From assembly GCA_902826605.1 (NCBI GenBank), contig CADEFM010000008.1:62001-126000 (forward strand): a stretch of 64,000 nucleotides of DNA. Direction: 5' to 3'. The position numbers were made by a program, and so were the translations under genes. Shown here piece after piece: positions 53,697 to 63,363 of this stretch (positions are counted from its first letter, which is position 1; each line of letters starts with the position of its first letter). Below the pieces are notes generated by a model. It did no database searches. It saw nothing but the letters and a program-made list of their open reading frames with translations, and had not been told where the DNA came from. This stretch comes from an uncultured Acidobacteriota bacterium (GTDB taxonomy: Bacteria; Acidobacteriota; Terriglobia; Bryobacterales; Bryobacteraceae).

Positions 53697-54587
53697 TTAA
53701 TTCGTCTTCGTCAGCGCTTCGTAAACAAACGCCGCCGCCGCGACGTCTTCCACTCCCAAACCCAGCGATTTGAAGATCGTCAACGGATTTCCCGCAGGAC
53801 GTTTCTCCACTGATGCGAGTTCAACGACACGCGGATCGTCCCAGGGCAGCGGCGCCATGATGATATCGCCGGCTTCGATCTTCCCTTGCTCGATGGAATC
53901 GACGGCCACCAAGTCGGCGCGCAGCATTAGTTCTGAAGGCAGCTCCCGCCGGTTGGCGCGATTCGAACCCATCCCGTTCACATGCGCGCCCGGCGCTACC
54001 CATGCACTTTGGATCACAGGTTCCGCCGAGAACGTCGCGGTCGCAACGATATCCGCGCCGAGGATGGCCTCTTCCGCCGAACTTACCGCCCGCGAGCCCG
54101 TTTTCTTGGCGAACTCCGTCCGCCGCGTTTCATTGCGGCTCCACACGCGGACATCTTGGACATCCCGCACGGCGCGAATCGCGGCAATCTGAGTTTCGGC
54201 TTGAAACCCGCTGCCAATGACTCCGAGCGTAGCTGCCCCGGGCGCGGCCAGCACATCGGTCGCGTAACCCGAAGCCGCGCCGGTGCGGATCTGGCCCAAC
54301 GCGTTCGCTTCAAACAACGCCAGCGGCTTGGCGGTTTCGGCATCGAACAGATGAAAGAAAAAATGCGCGCCGTAGCGGGCATGCGCGCCGTATATCTTTG
54401 TCCCAAAATACTTGCCGTAGGCCCCCGCCAAGCTGTGCAGCACGGACCCCGTGGGCATGAAGAGGCGATGGCGAGGCTCGTTTTGAGCGGTTCCGGCCCG
54501 CAGTGCGGCGAATGTCTCCCGCATCAGCCGGATGGCCTCTTTCATCGTCAAAATTTCGCGAACTTGCTTTTCAGTGACCTGGAGCAT
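53697..54587 (-). CDS. Ornithine cyclodeaminase/mu-crystallin family protein
   Basis: 296 residues. N-terminal MKEAIRLMRETFAALRAG, then EANALGQIRTGAASGYATDV (substrate-binding Arg and Thr), dinucleotide-binding LGVIGSGFQAETQIAAIRAV and GMGSNRANRRELPSELML. These are the features of the family that includes ornithine cyclodeaminase, ketimine reductase and alanine dehydrogenase of archaea. The substrate cannot be chosen from sequence. It is transcribed with aceE, starting two bases after its stop. Confidence 0.85.
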   Translation of the reverse strand: MLQVTEKQVREILTMKEAIRLMRETFAALRAGTAQNEPRHRLFMPTGSVLHSLAGAYGKYFGTKIYGAHARYGAHFFFHLFDAETAKPLALFEANALGQIRTGAASGYATDVLAAPGAATLGVIGSGFQAETQIAAIRAVRDVQDVRVWSRNETRRTEFAKKTGSRAVSSAEEAILGADIVATATFSAEPVIQSAWVAPGAHVNGMGSNRANRRELPSELMLRADLVAVDSIEQGKIEAGDIIMAPLPWDDPRVVELASVEKRPAGNPLTIFKSLGLGVEDVAAAAFVYEALTKTN

Positions 54588-54589
54588 GC

Positions 54590-57304
54590 TTACCGGGTGA
54601 CGGGGTTCGGCCCTTCGGCGTCAAACCCCAGTTCCGCCACGGCCGCTTTCGCGCGTTCGGCATCGAATTTGCCTTCGCGGGAAAGCGCCGAAAGTGTAGC
54701 CTGCGCAATTGCCTCAGCGGAAATTTCGAAGAACTTGCGCAGATATTCGCGATTCTCGCTGCGGCCGAAGCCATCGGTTCCAAGCGTATGCAGCCGCGTG
54801 CCGATCCACGGCGAGAGCTGATCCGCTTGCGCTTTAATGTAGTCCGACGATGCGATCACCGGACCCTCCGCGCCTTTTAGCGCGGAGACGATATACGGCA
54901 CACGCGGAGCCTCCGTTGGATGCAAGCGGTTCCAGCGGTCCACATCCAGTCCGTCGCGGCGGAGTTCGTTATAGCTGGTCACTGACCAAACATCGGTGGC
55001 GACTCCGTAACGCTCCGCCAAGATCTGCTGGGCACGAAGGGCCTCATTCAAGATCGAGCCGCTTCCAAAAAGTTGCGCCACCGCGGGACCCGACGAAGAG
55101 CCCCTTAGTTTGTAGATTCCTCGCAAAATCCCATCGTGCAGTTCCGTGGGAACAACACCCGGCTCATATCCCGGCATAGCAGGCTGCGGATAGTTCTCGT
55201 TGTAGACGCAGATGTAATAGAAACGATCTTCGTTCCGCTCATACATCCGCTTGATTCCGTCTTGGATAATCACAGCCAATTCGTAGGCGTATGCCGGATC
55301 GTAAATCGCACACGTCGGCACCGCGCTGAAGAAAATGGGACTCTGCCCGTCCTGGTGTTGCAGGCCTTCGCCCAACAGCGTGCTGCGGCCAGAGGTGCCG
55401 CCCAGCATGAAGCCCTTGCCCCGCGAATCCGCGAAGGCCCACACCAGATCACCCACGCGCTGATACCCGAACATCGAGTAGTAAATGTAGAACGGAATCA
55501 TCGGCACGCCGTAGTTGGCGTACGCCGTCCCCGCCGCCAGGCACGATGCCATCGAACCGGCTTCTGTGATTCCTTCTTCCAGGATCTGCCCGTTCTGCGC
55601 TTCTCTGTAGTACAGCAGCACGTTTGAATCGGCCGGTTTGTAGTGCTGGCCCTGACTCGCGTAGATCCCGTACTCGCGGAACAGCGACTCCATGCCGAAG
55701 GTACGCGCTTCATCCGGGATGATGGGCACAACCATTTGCGCCAGTTCCGGCGTCTTCAACAGCGTCTTCAAGACGCTGACAAATGCTGCGGTCGTGGATG
55801 CCTCGCGTCCGCGCGACCCTTCCAATGCGTCTTTGAACACTTCCAACTCTGGGGCGTGAATCGTAATCGGCTTCACTTCACGCACCGGAAGAGGCCCGCC
55901 CTGAGCTTCCAACCGCCTGCGGAGGTACTTCATCTCCGCCGAATCTTCGGGTGGACGATAAAATTCCAAATGGTGCACTGCCTCGTCTGAAAGCGGCAAA
56001 TCGAAGCGATCGCGGATCGCTGTCAAATCCTCATCGCCCAGTTTCTTGGTCTGATGCGCCGTCATGCGCCCTTCCAGACCTTGCCCTAGACCGTACCCTT
56101 TCACGGTTTTCGCCAGGATCACAGTTGGCTGGCCCTTGTGCTCCACGGCGCGTTTATAGGCGTTGAAGACTTTAATGGCGTCATTCCCGCCCCGCCGCAG
56201 CGTCCAGATATCTTCGTCGCTCAGGTGCTCCACCAGCTTCAACAGTTCCGGATATTTACCGAAGAATTCCTTGCGAATATAGGCCCCGCTTTGGGACCGG
56301 AAGGTCTGATACTCACCGTCCACGCATTCGTGCATGCGCTTTAGTAACAAGCCACTGGAATCGCGCGCCAGCAGGTCATCCCAACCCCTGCCCCAAACTA
56401 CTTTGATGACGTTCCAGCCCGCACCGAGGAACATCGCTTCCAGTTCTTGAATAATGCTGCCGTTGCCGCGCACCGGTCCGTCCAGCCGCTGCAAGTTGCA
56501 GTTCACCACGAAAACCAGATTGTCGAGCTTCTCACGGGAGGCAAGAGTAATGGCGCCCAGCGATTCGGGCTCGTCAGTCTCTCCGTCGCCTATGAACGTC
56601 CATACTTTGCGATCCGTCTTGGGTATTAAACCGCGGTTTTCCAAATACCGCATGAAGCGCGCCTGATAGATGGAGCCGATGGGCCCCAAGCCCATGGAAA
56701 CCGTGGGAAATTGCCAGAAATCCGGCATCAACCACGGGTGCGGATACGATGACAGACCCGGATGTTCGCGCAGCTCATGGCGGAAGTTCTTCAGATGTTC
56801 CTCGGTGAGCCGCCCTTCAAGAAACGCGCGCGCGTACATGCCGGGCGAAGCATGCCCCTGGAAATAGATGAAGTCTCCGGCAAGCTTGCCATTCTGTGGA
56901 TCCTGATAAGATCCCCGGAAGAAATGGTTCACACCGACCTCGGTTAGTGTCGCCAGCGATGCATAAGTCGCCAAATGTCCGCCGATGTTGGCGTCATTCT
57001 TGTTCGCCCGCACGACCATCGCAAGCGCGTTCCAGCGGTTAATACTCTTGATATTCCGTTCGATCCGGGGATCGCCGGGATATGCAGCTTCCTCCTCGGG
57101 CGGAATCGTGTTTACGTACGGGGTATTGAACCGCAGCGGAGGGCGCACGCCCAGGTTCGCTGCCCGCTCCATCAGTCTCTCAATCAAGTAACTGGCCCGG
57201 TCGGGTCCAGCTTCGTCAACGATCTCGTCGAGCGCCTCAAGCCATTCGGAGGTTTCCTGTGAATTGAGATCGTCTGGAGCTTCTACTCGTGGTTTCAGCA
57301 TCAT
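54590..57304 (-). CDS. aceE: Pyruvate dehydrogenase E1 component, homodimeric type
   Basis: 904 residues from the ATG at 57304; the frame is open to 57349. The thiamine-diphosphate motif is GDGETDEPESLGAITLASRE with VNCNLQRLDGPVRGNG. Other hallmarks are the N-terminal FNTPYVNTIPPEEEAAYPGD, GHASPGMYARAFLEGRLTEE and RMTAHQTKKL, as in E. coli AceE. It decarboxylates pyruvate and passes the acetyl group to E2. E2 and E3 genes are not adjacent. The partner downstream is the ornithine cyclodeaminase-like gene. Confidence 0.95.
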   Translation of the reverse strand: MMLKPRVEAPDDLNSQETSEWLEALDEIVDEAGPDRASYLIERLMERAANLGVRPPLRFNTPYVNTIPPEEEAAYPGDPRIERNIKSINRWNALAMVVRANKNDANIGGHLATYASLATLTEVGVNHFFRGSYQDPQNGKLAGDFIYFQGHASPGMYARAFLEGRLTEEHLKNFRHELREHPGLSSYPHPWLMPDFWQFPTVSMGLGPIGSIYQARFMRYLENRGLIPKTDRKVWTFIGDGETDEPESLGAITLASREKLDNLVFVVNCNLQRLDGPVRGNGSIIQELEAMFLGAGWNVIKVVWGRGWDDLLARDSSGLLLKRMHECVDGEYQTFRSQSGAYIRKEFFGKYPELLKLVEHLSDEDIWTLRRGGNDAIKVFNAYKRAVEHKGQPTVILAKTVKGYGLGQGLEGRMTAHQTKKLGDEDLTAIRDRFDLPLSDEAVHHLEFYRPPEDSAEMKYLRRRLEAQGGPLPVREVKPITIHAPELEVFKDALEGSRGREASTTAAFVSVLKTLLKTPELAQMVVPIIPDEARTFGMESLFREYGIYASQGQHYKPADSNVLLYYREAQNGQILEEGITEAGSMASCLAAGTAYANYGVPMIPFYIYYSMFGYQRVGDLVWAFADSRGKGFMLGGTSGRSTLLGEGLQHQDGQSPIFFSAVPTCAIYDPAYAYELAVIIQDGIKRMYERNEDRFYYICVYNENYPQPAMPGYEPGVVPTELHDGILRGIYKLRGSSSGPAVAQLFGSGSILNEALRAQQILAERYGVATDVWSVTSYNELRRDGLDVDRWNRLHPTEAPRVPYIVSALKGAEGPVIASSDYIKAQADQLSPWIGTRLHTLGTDGFGRSENREYLRKFFEISAEAIAQATLSALSREGKFDAERAKAAVAELGFDAEGPNPVTR

Positions 57305-57408
57305 GAAGATATTTCCAGGGTAGCCCGTTCCAGTAATGCCAGCAAGCACGAGCGGTCATGACCCCGATCAAAAAAATTGATAGTGGTGGACCGTGGAAGC
57401 AGGCGGCT

Positions 57409-58494
57409 TTAAATAGGGAGTAAGTCCCGGCTTAAAAGTTCTAGTTCGGCGGGGCGTTCTGTCACTCCATACCACCCGGGGAACCCCCCGCACGCGAACG
57501 TGCGGCGCAAGTACTCGAGAAACATGACCTCGCCTGGGAGCCCTTCCACGCGGAAATCCGCCGCGCCATTTGGTAGACGGGTGTAGTAGAAATCGCTTCC
57601 CTTACCCGCCTTGGCGATTTTGTCCGGACCCAGCGGCAGGAAAAATTGCCCGGAGTGAGGGATTCTTGCGAGTTCAGCTTCCTTTTCCGCAAGGCCGCAG
57701 GCATGCTCCCGTTCCATGCGCTCCAAGATTTCAGGCATGTCCGTAAACTTCGGACGCCACAACGCAATGGCGTCTTCCATGTCACGAATTTGGCGTTCCA
57801 CGATCGCTCTTCTAGCCGACGGATCGGGCCGGCTACGGAAATCGCGCAAGGGTTCCATACTGAGAGGGATCATAGCGAAAGCGTCCGTTGAGAATCCTGG
57901 GGCGCCGTTGATTCCCCGATGCGTTCCCACCAGTGAGATGGATTCAATCTGCTCATGCCACGCGATCATCAACAACGGCATGGGCCCCCCCAGCTCTTTC
58001 TCGAAGCGGGTAATCCCACGCAGGGCGGACTTGCGCGCAGGGATGTAAATGGAGAAGTCTTCCAGGTGATTCAGATGACCGCGCGGCTTAGGCGTCGATT
58101 GGATCTGTTGCAGCAGATCTACCTGTCCCCCACGGGCCCCTTCAAGCCCCGCGAGCAGCGTTTCCATGGCTTTGAGGGCATTACCACCCAAGGGAAACTC
58201 GCGAACCCGTTCTCGCGCCACCGGCAGAGCTTCCTGAATCATCGCTCCCAACGCCACTACATTTTGTTGATTGTCTTCAGCGGAGGCTGGGCCATCTTCG
58301 AACTGGTAACCCATTCCGTCCAGGCACTCAATGATCCTTTCGAAATTGACCCGGGAGCGCCGCGCCGTTTCGCGCGATACGGCCATCGCGTCGTCGTAAA
58401 TGCCGGGCGCACGAATGCCCTCGCCTAAGGCTCGCAATTCGTCCCAGACTAGGTGAGTTTCCCCTTCCAGGTATCTTTCCAAAAAACTAGCCAT
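57409..58494 (-). CDS. Protein of unknown function
   Basis: 361 residues, no signal peptide and no membrane helix. Segments such as GYQFEDGPASAEDNQQNVVA, LMIAWHEQIESISLVGTHRG, DAFAMIPLSMEPLRDFRSRP and ADFRVEGLPGEVMFLEYLRR look like a well-folded alpha/beta protein. FLEYLRRTFACGGFPG at the end recalls proteins of the SMI1/immunity-like type, but this is weak. It is 104 bases upstream of aceE in the same direction. Confidence 0.65.
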   Translation of the reverse strand: MASFLERYLEGETHLVWDELRALGEGIRAPGIYDDAMAVSRETARRSRVNFERIIECLDGMGYQFEDGPASAEDNQQNVVALGAMIQEALPVARERVREFPLGGNALKAMETLLAGLEGARGGQVDLLQQIQSTPKPRGHLNHLEDFSIYIPARKSALRGITRFEKELGGPMPLLMIAWHEQIESISLVGTHRGINGAPGFSTDAFAMIPLSMEPLRDFRSRPDPSARRAIVERQIRDMEDAIALWRPKFTDMPEILERMEREHACGLAEKEAELARIPHSGQFFLPLGPDKIAKAGKGSDFYYTRLPNGAADFRVEGLPGEVMFLEYLRRTFACGGFPGWYGVTERPAELELLSRDLLPI

Positions 58495-58692
58495 CTGCGC
58501 ATTGATCGGCTTAGTCGAGCCGTTTCTCTAGCCTGGATCTTCCGGAAGGGAGTATCCGATCCCACTTAGGACTATTCGCATACTGAGAGTGTTGGTGGCC
58601 GGCACGTCGTGCCATGGCGCGCCCGCCGGTTACGCAACGTCTCCGAACCGCTCAGTGCGAGGAACCAAAGGCTGCTTGAACACGCCGGGGAC

Positions 58693-59568
58693 TTAAAGCG
58701 CCTTTATCTCTGGCGGACGCTTACTGGGCACATTGTGCGGCGATCCCGTTTGGACCACCTCCGCGAGAACGGCCAGCGATGACATTCCGTGAACGGCATA
58801 GCCCGGAGTCGAATCCCGAGTGCCGGAATCTACCACTTCGCGCCACGGCGTCCGTTCCCGGCGAACCAAGCCCAAACGATACTCCAGGATCAGGAAAATC
58901 ATCCTCCACCCCAGCAGCCAGGCCTTCCAGAGATCGCCGGTAACGGAAGATTCACCCACACGAGCCTTGTAGTTCATTGGAATCTCCACGAACGGAATTC
59001 CGTGCGCAATGGCTTCCAGGAGCATCTGCGGACCGAAGTGCGAGCCCCCTATGGTCAGATGGGGACGGATCAGATCCATCGCTTCTCGTGAGATCAATCG
59101 CTGCGTGCATCCCATGTCGCTGAGCATCGTGGTGTTGAACAGCAGCTCAGTCATTTTGGCCACGGCCCAGTTTCCCCAGCGAAGAAACCGTCCCATATTC
59201 GCGCCTTCCCAGATGAATTGCCGGCTGGTGCGGGATCCCAGCACGATCGGGACGTCGTCGGAATAGGACAGAAGCTTCGCGACGTCATGTCCGCTAAAGG
59301 TCCCATCAGGCTCAGCGAGGATGATCAGTTCCGCCCGCGTGTTGTCGATTCCGCATAGCAAAGCGTTGCCGTAGCCCTGCTTGCTTTCAAAGATCTCCCG
59401 CGCGCCCGTACCCGCAACCTCCTCCGAGGTTCCCTCCGCAGCATTATTGTTCACTACGATCACCTCGTCCACCAGGGGAGTGGCAGAGTAATCGAGGATC
59501 GCGGCCCGGATTGAGTCTTTTTCGTTATACGTGGGGAAGATGACCACGACTTTCTTGCCGCGCCACAT
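58693..59568 (-). CDS. Family 2 glycosyltransferase, polyprenyl-phosphate sugar synthase-like
   Basis: 291 residues from the ATG at 59568, one base pair step (TGATCATG) after the methyltransferase stop. GT-A motifs: VVVIFPTYNEKDSIRAAILD, DEVIVVNNNAAEGT, SKQGYGNALLCGIDN, LAEPDGTFSGHD (DxD-like) and a C-terminal EIPMNYKARVGESSVTGDLW typical of dolichol-phosphate-mannose synthase relatives. The C-terminus has a single hydrophobic stretch. It is expected to make a lipid-linked sugar for the membrane transferase at 60223. Confidence 0.88.
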   Translation of the reverse strand: MWRGKKVVVIFPTYNEKDSIRAAILDYSATPLVDEVIVVNNNAAEGTSEEVAGTGAREIFESKQGYGNALLCGIDNTRAELIILAEPDGTFSGHDVAKLLSYSDDVPIVLGSRTSRQFIWEGANMGRFLRWGNWAVAKMTELLFNTTMLSDMGCTQRLISREAMDLIRPHLTIGGSHFGPQMLLEAIAHGIPFVEIPMNYKARVGESSVTGDLWKAWLLGWRMIFLILEYRLGLVRRERTPWREVVDSGTRDSTPGYAVHGMSSLAVLAEVVQTGSPHNVPSKRPPEIKAL

Positions 59569-59570
59569 GA

Positions 59571-60242
59571 TCAGTTCCGGCCTTCCCGTGAGGGTTCGGC
59601 GATCACCAGGAACTGGCCCGCCAGCGGCCGATATGGCAAAGCCAGATAAAGGTCCACCATCCACTCCGCTTTGGGCCATCTCGATTTCATCGAATACGGC
59701 GTGAAACGCGGCTCCGCGTGCACGACGCGAAATCCGGAGGCCTCCAGCAACCCCGTGAATCCAGTGTCAGTGTAGGCTGTCTTGTGCGTGTAGTCGTCGA
59801 AATAACGGCGTGGCTCCAGCCGGAAATTGGGTTGGACCACGATCAGGCGGCCTCCCGGCTGCAGCACACGGCGCACTTCTTTTAGAATTTGCCGCCCTTC
59901 TTCCACCGCAAAATGTTCAAAGAAGTTGGAGGCAAATACGGTTCCCATCGCGCACGCAGCCATAGGCAGCGCATCGAGGGCAGGCTGAATCACAGGCCGC
60001 ACGTCCTCGCCCCAGTACTGGATGAGATCCGGATTGAGGTCCAAAGCCCATTTTTCCGGCGAGTGAATGAAGCGGGAAAATTCCCCGTACCCCGCGCCCA
60101 GATCCAGCAATGGACTCTCTTCGTTCACCCACGGCTGCAGGTAGCGGCACAAGGCGCGCCACACCTTCGCGCGTTCGGGGTCGAAGCCGAACCGCACGCG
60201 ATGATAAACGCTGGAGTATGTGTCAATCGCGGATTGGCTCAT
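59571..60242 (-). CDS. Class I SAM-dependent methyltransferase
   Basis: 223 residues. Motif I is LLDLGAGYGEFSRFIHSPEK; the acid in ALDLNPDL binds SAM; post-motifs are GTVFASNFFEHF and VLQPGGRLIVVQPNF. The HKTAYTDTGFTGLLEASGF segment occurs in type-11/12 methyltransferases of glycan clusters. It overlaps the upstream membrane-protein gene by 20 bases and joins the GT2 gene directly. A likely target is a sugar or lipid intermediate. Confidence 0.85.
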   Translation of the reverse strand: MSQSAIDTYSSVYHRVRFGFDPERAKVWRALCRYLQPWVNEESPLLDLGAGYGEFSRFIHSPEKWALDLNPDLIQYWGEDVRPVIQPALDALPMAACAMGTVFASNFFEHFAVEEGRQILKEVRRVLQPGGRLIVVQPNFRLEPRRYFDDYTHKTAYTDTGFTGLLEASGFRVVHAEPRFTPYSMKSRWPKAEWMVDLYLALPYRPLAGQFLVIAEPSREGRN

Positions 60243-61743
60243 ATACAAATTCGCCGTTCAGAAAAGGCCCTTCGACATGCTTCACCAGACGGTAGTTCTT
60301 GCGGACCGCGTCCAGGTGGGCCTTGGGCAGCACGATCCGTTCCGGGTTATCGAGCGCCGGCGCTTCAGTGAATACGTTCTCATGCAGCACCACTGTTTGG
60401 AATCTCCGAGCCTCCAAATCGCGCAAAACGGGATTAGGGTCGATACGGCCGGCTTCCACCAGCAGGCTGTAAATCAGAGTCTCCACGTCGATGCGCCCGC
60501 GCGTTTGCAGCATGGCGTCGTAGTGGGCAACCAGAACCAGACCTCGCTCTTTGCCTAGATACGGTTGCAGGGCGGCGATGTTTTCGCGCTGGGCGGTTTG
60601 CATGACGGCTCGCTCCAGGACCGTTTTTCCAGTGACTGCGAGATTCAAGACCATGTGAAACGCCAGAGGGATCTGCAGCAAGGTCACCCAACTCCTGGTA
60701 CCCGCCACGATCTTTGGAAAAAGTTCGAGCCGGTCCAGCGCTACGGCCGCTGAAACGCACCATAGCAGCGTCATCTCAATCTGGTAGTTCAGGTCCGATC
60801 CCACTTTCGAAGCGGTCGCCAGCCACACCAGACTCGCGAATCCTGTGTACATGTACAAAGGAGCCAAGCGCTTGGGAGCGGCCCGCATACCCACAGCCGC
60901 GATCGCGATCAGAGCGCCGGAAGTCAGCAGCAGATATTGGGCCTGCTGCGCCAATTTCTCCCAACGAAAGGGATTGATGTTGGCAAAAACCGCGTTTTCG
61001 AAGAAGTGTCCATGGTTGAGCGTATTCACTCCGAAAGCGCACGCCAGTCCGATTGCGGCCACACTTCCGGTCCAAAGTGCGCCACGTTTCCGATCCTCCC
61101 AAAGCAGAGAGCAGGCGATGGCGGCTCCGCTGGCGACGGCTGTCTGTTTGGTAAATACGGCGAGCAATACGAGGATCCCGCTGACGGCCAGTCCCCACGA
61201 TGTCCGTTTTTCCCGCCAGACAAGAAATCGCCAAAACGCGGCGGTGGAAAAAAAGATGGCCAGCATGTCCACCTGCCCGGTTGTGCCCCAGAATGCGATG
61301 TTCGCTGTCGCGGCGGCCAATACCACGCCCGCAACGCGCGCCCCGTGGCCGGCCAACATTCCCAGAATGTGCCATCCGCACCACAGAGTCCCCAACAGCG
61401 CCAGCACCGAGATCGACCGTGCTGCTTGGTATAAGGGGATTCCGAGCAGATCCAAGAAAGCCGCCAATGTATAGAAAATCGGACCATAGGCCGAGACGGT
61501 GAACGGGTATTGATTCAAATCGCGGTAAAGCCCCTCGCCGTGAGCCAGCATGTTCGAGTGCAAGGCGACCATCGCCTCCACCCCGCTGAACGCGTACTGC
61601 GCCCACAGCAGCACCGACAAATGCCCGACCAAGGCCACTGCGGTAGCGACTCCAAATACACGAAATGCCAGGCTCAGGCCACGCTCGCGGCCCACTGGCA
61701 TGGACGCCGCCAAAGAGCCAGTTGTGAGCGGGGATGTAGCCAT
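60223..61743 (-). CDS. Polytopic membrane glycosyltransferase-like protein
   Basis: 506 residues from ATG 61743. About ten hydrophobic segments follow a basic N-terminus (SMPVGRERGLSLAFRVFGVA). The first loop has ALHSNMLAHGEGLYRDLNQY and YPFTVSAYGPIFYTLAAFLD, and a later TANIAFWGTTGQVDMLAIFF; this pattern fits GT-C family proteins of the RgtA/ArnT/PMT kind. A C-terminal region of about 150 residues is hydrophilic. With the methyltransferase and GT2 genes it forms a three-gene unit for an extracytoplasmic glycan. Confidence 0.78.
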   Translation of the reverse strand: MATSPLTTGSLAASMPVGRERGLSLAFRVFGVATAVALVGHLSVLLWAQYAFSGVEAMVALHSNMLAHGEGLYRDLNQYPFTVSAYGPIFYTLAAFLDLLGIPLYQAARSISVLALLGTLWCGWHILGMLAGHGARVAGVVLAAATANIAFWGTTGQVDMLAIFFSTAAFWRFLVWREKRTSWGLAVSGILVLLAVFTKQTAVASGAAIACSLLWEDRKRGALWTGSVAAIGLACAFGVNTLNHGHFFENAVFANINPFRWEKLAQQAQYLLLTSGALIAIAAVGMRAAPKRLAPLYMYTGFASLVWLATASKVGSDLNYQIEMTLLWCVSAAVALDRLELFPKIVAGTRSWVTLLQIPLAFHMVLNLAVTGKTVLERAVMQTAQRENIAALQPYLGKERGLVLVAHYDAMLQTRGRIDVETLIYSLLVEAGRIDPNPVLRDLEARRFQTVVLHENVFTEAPALDNPERIVLPKAHLDAVRKNYRLVKHVEGPFLNGEFVYEPIRD

Positions 61744-61891
61744 GGGGCTACGGTAACCATCGGCCCAAAACACTATCGGCTTTACTCGCCGAGAAACTCA
61801 TTGAAAATTACGCACAATCTTGGGTACGGTAGTGTAAGATAGTACCTTCGGACCGGCAGAACTATTCCCCCGTTTCACGGACCCATCATTT

Positions 61892-62683
61892 ATGACCACT
61901 GTTGGCAAGCTGCTGCGCGATGCGCGGAATGGCCAAGAGCGGGCGATCGCAGAGATCGCGGAGGAACTCTGCCTCACGCAACGCTACTTGCAAGCGCTCG
62001 AGGAAGACGACCTCAAGTACTTTGCCGGCGCTTTTTTCTACAAGAGTTTCGTGCGCCAGTACGCGGCCGCGCTGGGGGTGAATACGAAGCACCTGGAGCC
62101 GCTACTCGCTCCCATCACAGATGCCTCGATTGCGGAGGTTGCCGCCGCCACGGATATCCGGTATGCCTCACGAACCCGCGCTGTCCCCATCGACCGGGCG
62201 TCCGTCCGCAGATTGGATCCGTTAGTAGAAGAAACCAACCAGCCCTATTTTTCGCGTCTTCGCATGCGTTGGTCAGTGGCCGCTCTCGCGGTCATGGTGA
62301 TGGCCTGTTCCGGATTCTATGCTTGGTGGACACGCGCTCCGGAGACCGCCGCGCCTCCTCCTGCTTCATCAGAAATTCAGACCTCTCGCTCGACCCCTCT
62401 GGCCGCGCCAACGGCTATGGTCGAATCCGATCCAGTGCAGCTGACGTTCCTGGCCACCGAACGCACTTGGCTCTCCATCAGCACCAACGGGCGTCAGATT
62501 TTCTCGGGATTTCTGCAGCCCTCAGAAAAGAAAACACTCTCGGGAGTGGACTCTGCCACGCTCCGAATCGGCAACGCCGCAGGCATCGAGATCAAATGGA
62601 ACGGCAAGCCCCTTGGGCCGATTGGCGCGCGCGGCGAAGTCCGAACAGTTCTGCTGACCCAGCAAAGCTTCGAAATTCTTTAG
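61892..62683 (+). CDS. RodZ-like transmembrane protein with N-terminal HTH
   Basis: 263 residues. An N-terminal Cro-like helix-turn-helix (LLRDARNGQERAIAEIAEEL, CLTQRYLQALEEDDLKYFAG) is followed by a membrane helix (WSVAALAVMVMACSGFYAWW, about 127-146). A Pro/Ala/Ser linker and a C-terminal DUF4115-type beta domain follow (QLTFLATERTWLSISTNGRQ, LRIGNAAGIEIKWNGKPLG). This is the RodZ architecture, the protein that ties MreB to the cell wall machinery. No mre genes are in view. Confidence 0.9.
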   Translation: MTTVGKLLRDARNGQERAIAEIAEELCLTQRYLQALEEDDLKYFAGAFFYKSFVRQYAAALGVNTKHLEPLLAPITDASIAEVAAATDIRYASRTRAVPIDRASVRRLDPLVEETNQPYFSRLRMRWSVAALAVMVMACSGFYAWWTRAPETAAPPPASSEIQTSRSTPLAAPTAMVESDPVQLTFLATERTWLSISTNGRQIFSGFLQPSEKKTLSGVDSATLRIGNAAGIEIKWNGKPLGPIGARGEVRTVLLTQQSFEIL

Positions 62684-62695
62684 CGGCCACACGAG

Positions 62696-62944
62696 TCACT
62701 TTCGCTTAGATGGCGCTTCCGCGGATTTCTTGCCCTGACTGCGCGGTTTGTAGCCGTCCAGAGAGCGGTGATCCCGAAAGTATTCCCCCGCTTCGTTCAG
62801 CGCTCGCGAATCGGGCGGATGGCATACTTCGCAACTCTGTTTCAGGCGGCGCGTGTATTCAGGCTTGGCGGCAGCCGGAATTGTGCTCCACAGACTCGCG
62901 GTAACCAGTACTCCGGCAGGCACGGCGAATTTTATCCAGGACAT
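62696..62944 (-). CDS. Small exported monoheme c-type protein
   Basis: About 82 residues: signal peptide (IKFAVPAGVLVTASLWSTIP, cut near AAAKP) and one CxxCH site in LKQSCEVCHPPDSRALN. A Lys/Ser-rich tail follows. Starts at 62974, 62953 and 62944 are possible; 62944 places the signal peptide at the N-terminus. It may be a small periplasmic electron carrier. Its 3' end lies 12 bases from the convergent RodZ-like gene. Confidence 0.6.
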   Translation of the reverse strand: MSWIKFAVPAGVLVTASLWSTIPAAAKPEYTRRLKQSCEVCHPPDSRALNEAGEYFRDHRSLDGYKPRSQGKKSAEAPSKRK

Positions 62945-62995
62945 GGCGATCATTATTTTAGCGTGCAGGTCCATGTGGTTTACCGGCAGGTTCCG

Positions 62996-63217
62996 CTACA
63001 GCCCGGCGATCTTGCGGTTCGCCAATTGGATGAGCTTGTCGCAGCATCCGCTCATATGCACGGTGACATCGCGCAGAGTCGCCCCCAGGAAACGCACCCG
63101 GGGGGACTGATGATGATCTGGGCAGCGGAGATCGCCAATCTTGCGCACGGTGCGGTCTTTGAAGTCCTCAACGGCTTCGCGCGGGCTGCTCTGAATCGCC
63201 GGGATCACAAAAATCAT
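62996..63217 (-). CDS. Small conserved Cys/His protein
   Basis: 73 residues: GDLRCPDHHQSPRVRFLGAT, LRDVTVHMSGCCDKLIQLAN. A CxxH pair and a GCC pair spaced like a metal-binding or thiol motif; I recall similar small proteins with 'CPxH...GCC(D/E)KL' as hypothetical proteins in several phyla. It stands alone upstream of the small cytochrome gene in the same direction. Confidence 0.55.
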   Translation of the reverse strand: MIFVIPAIQSSPREAVEDFKDRTVRKIGDLRCPDHHQSPRVRFLGATLRDVTVHMSGCCDKLIQLANRKIAGL

Positions 63218-63363
63218 TTTAGCTCATGAATGTTTTTTATGCACGTGCCATACTTTCATTGTCGGCGTCCGCAACGCACCCCCTCCCCCGTGTATGCAGA
63301 TCAGGCAAGATGAAATATGCGCCCGCGTTCACACGCGCGGGCAGTGACTGGAGTCCGGGAGCG

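Noticed and set aside
58495-58692. tRNA or small RNA in the interval before the GT2 gene
   Set aside because: Several short inverted repeats are present, but no cloverleaf, anticodon arm or CCA end can be built.
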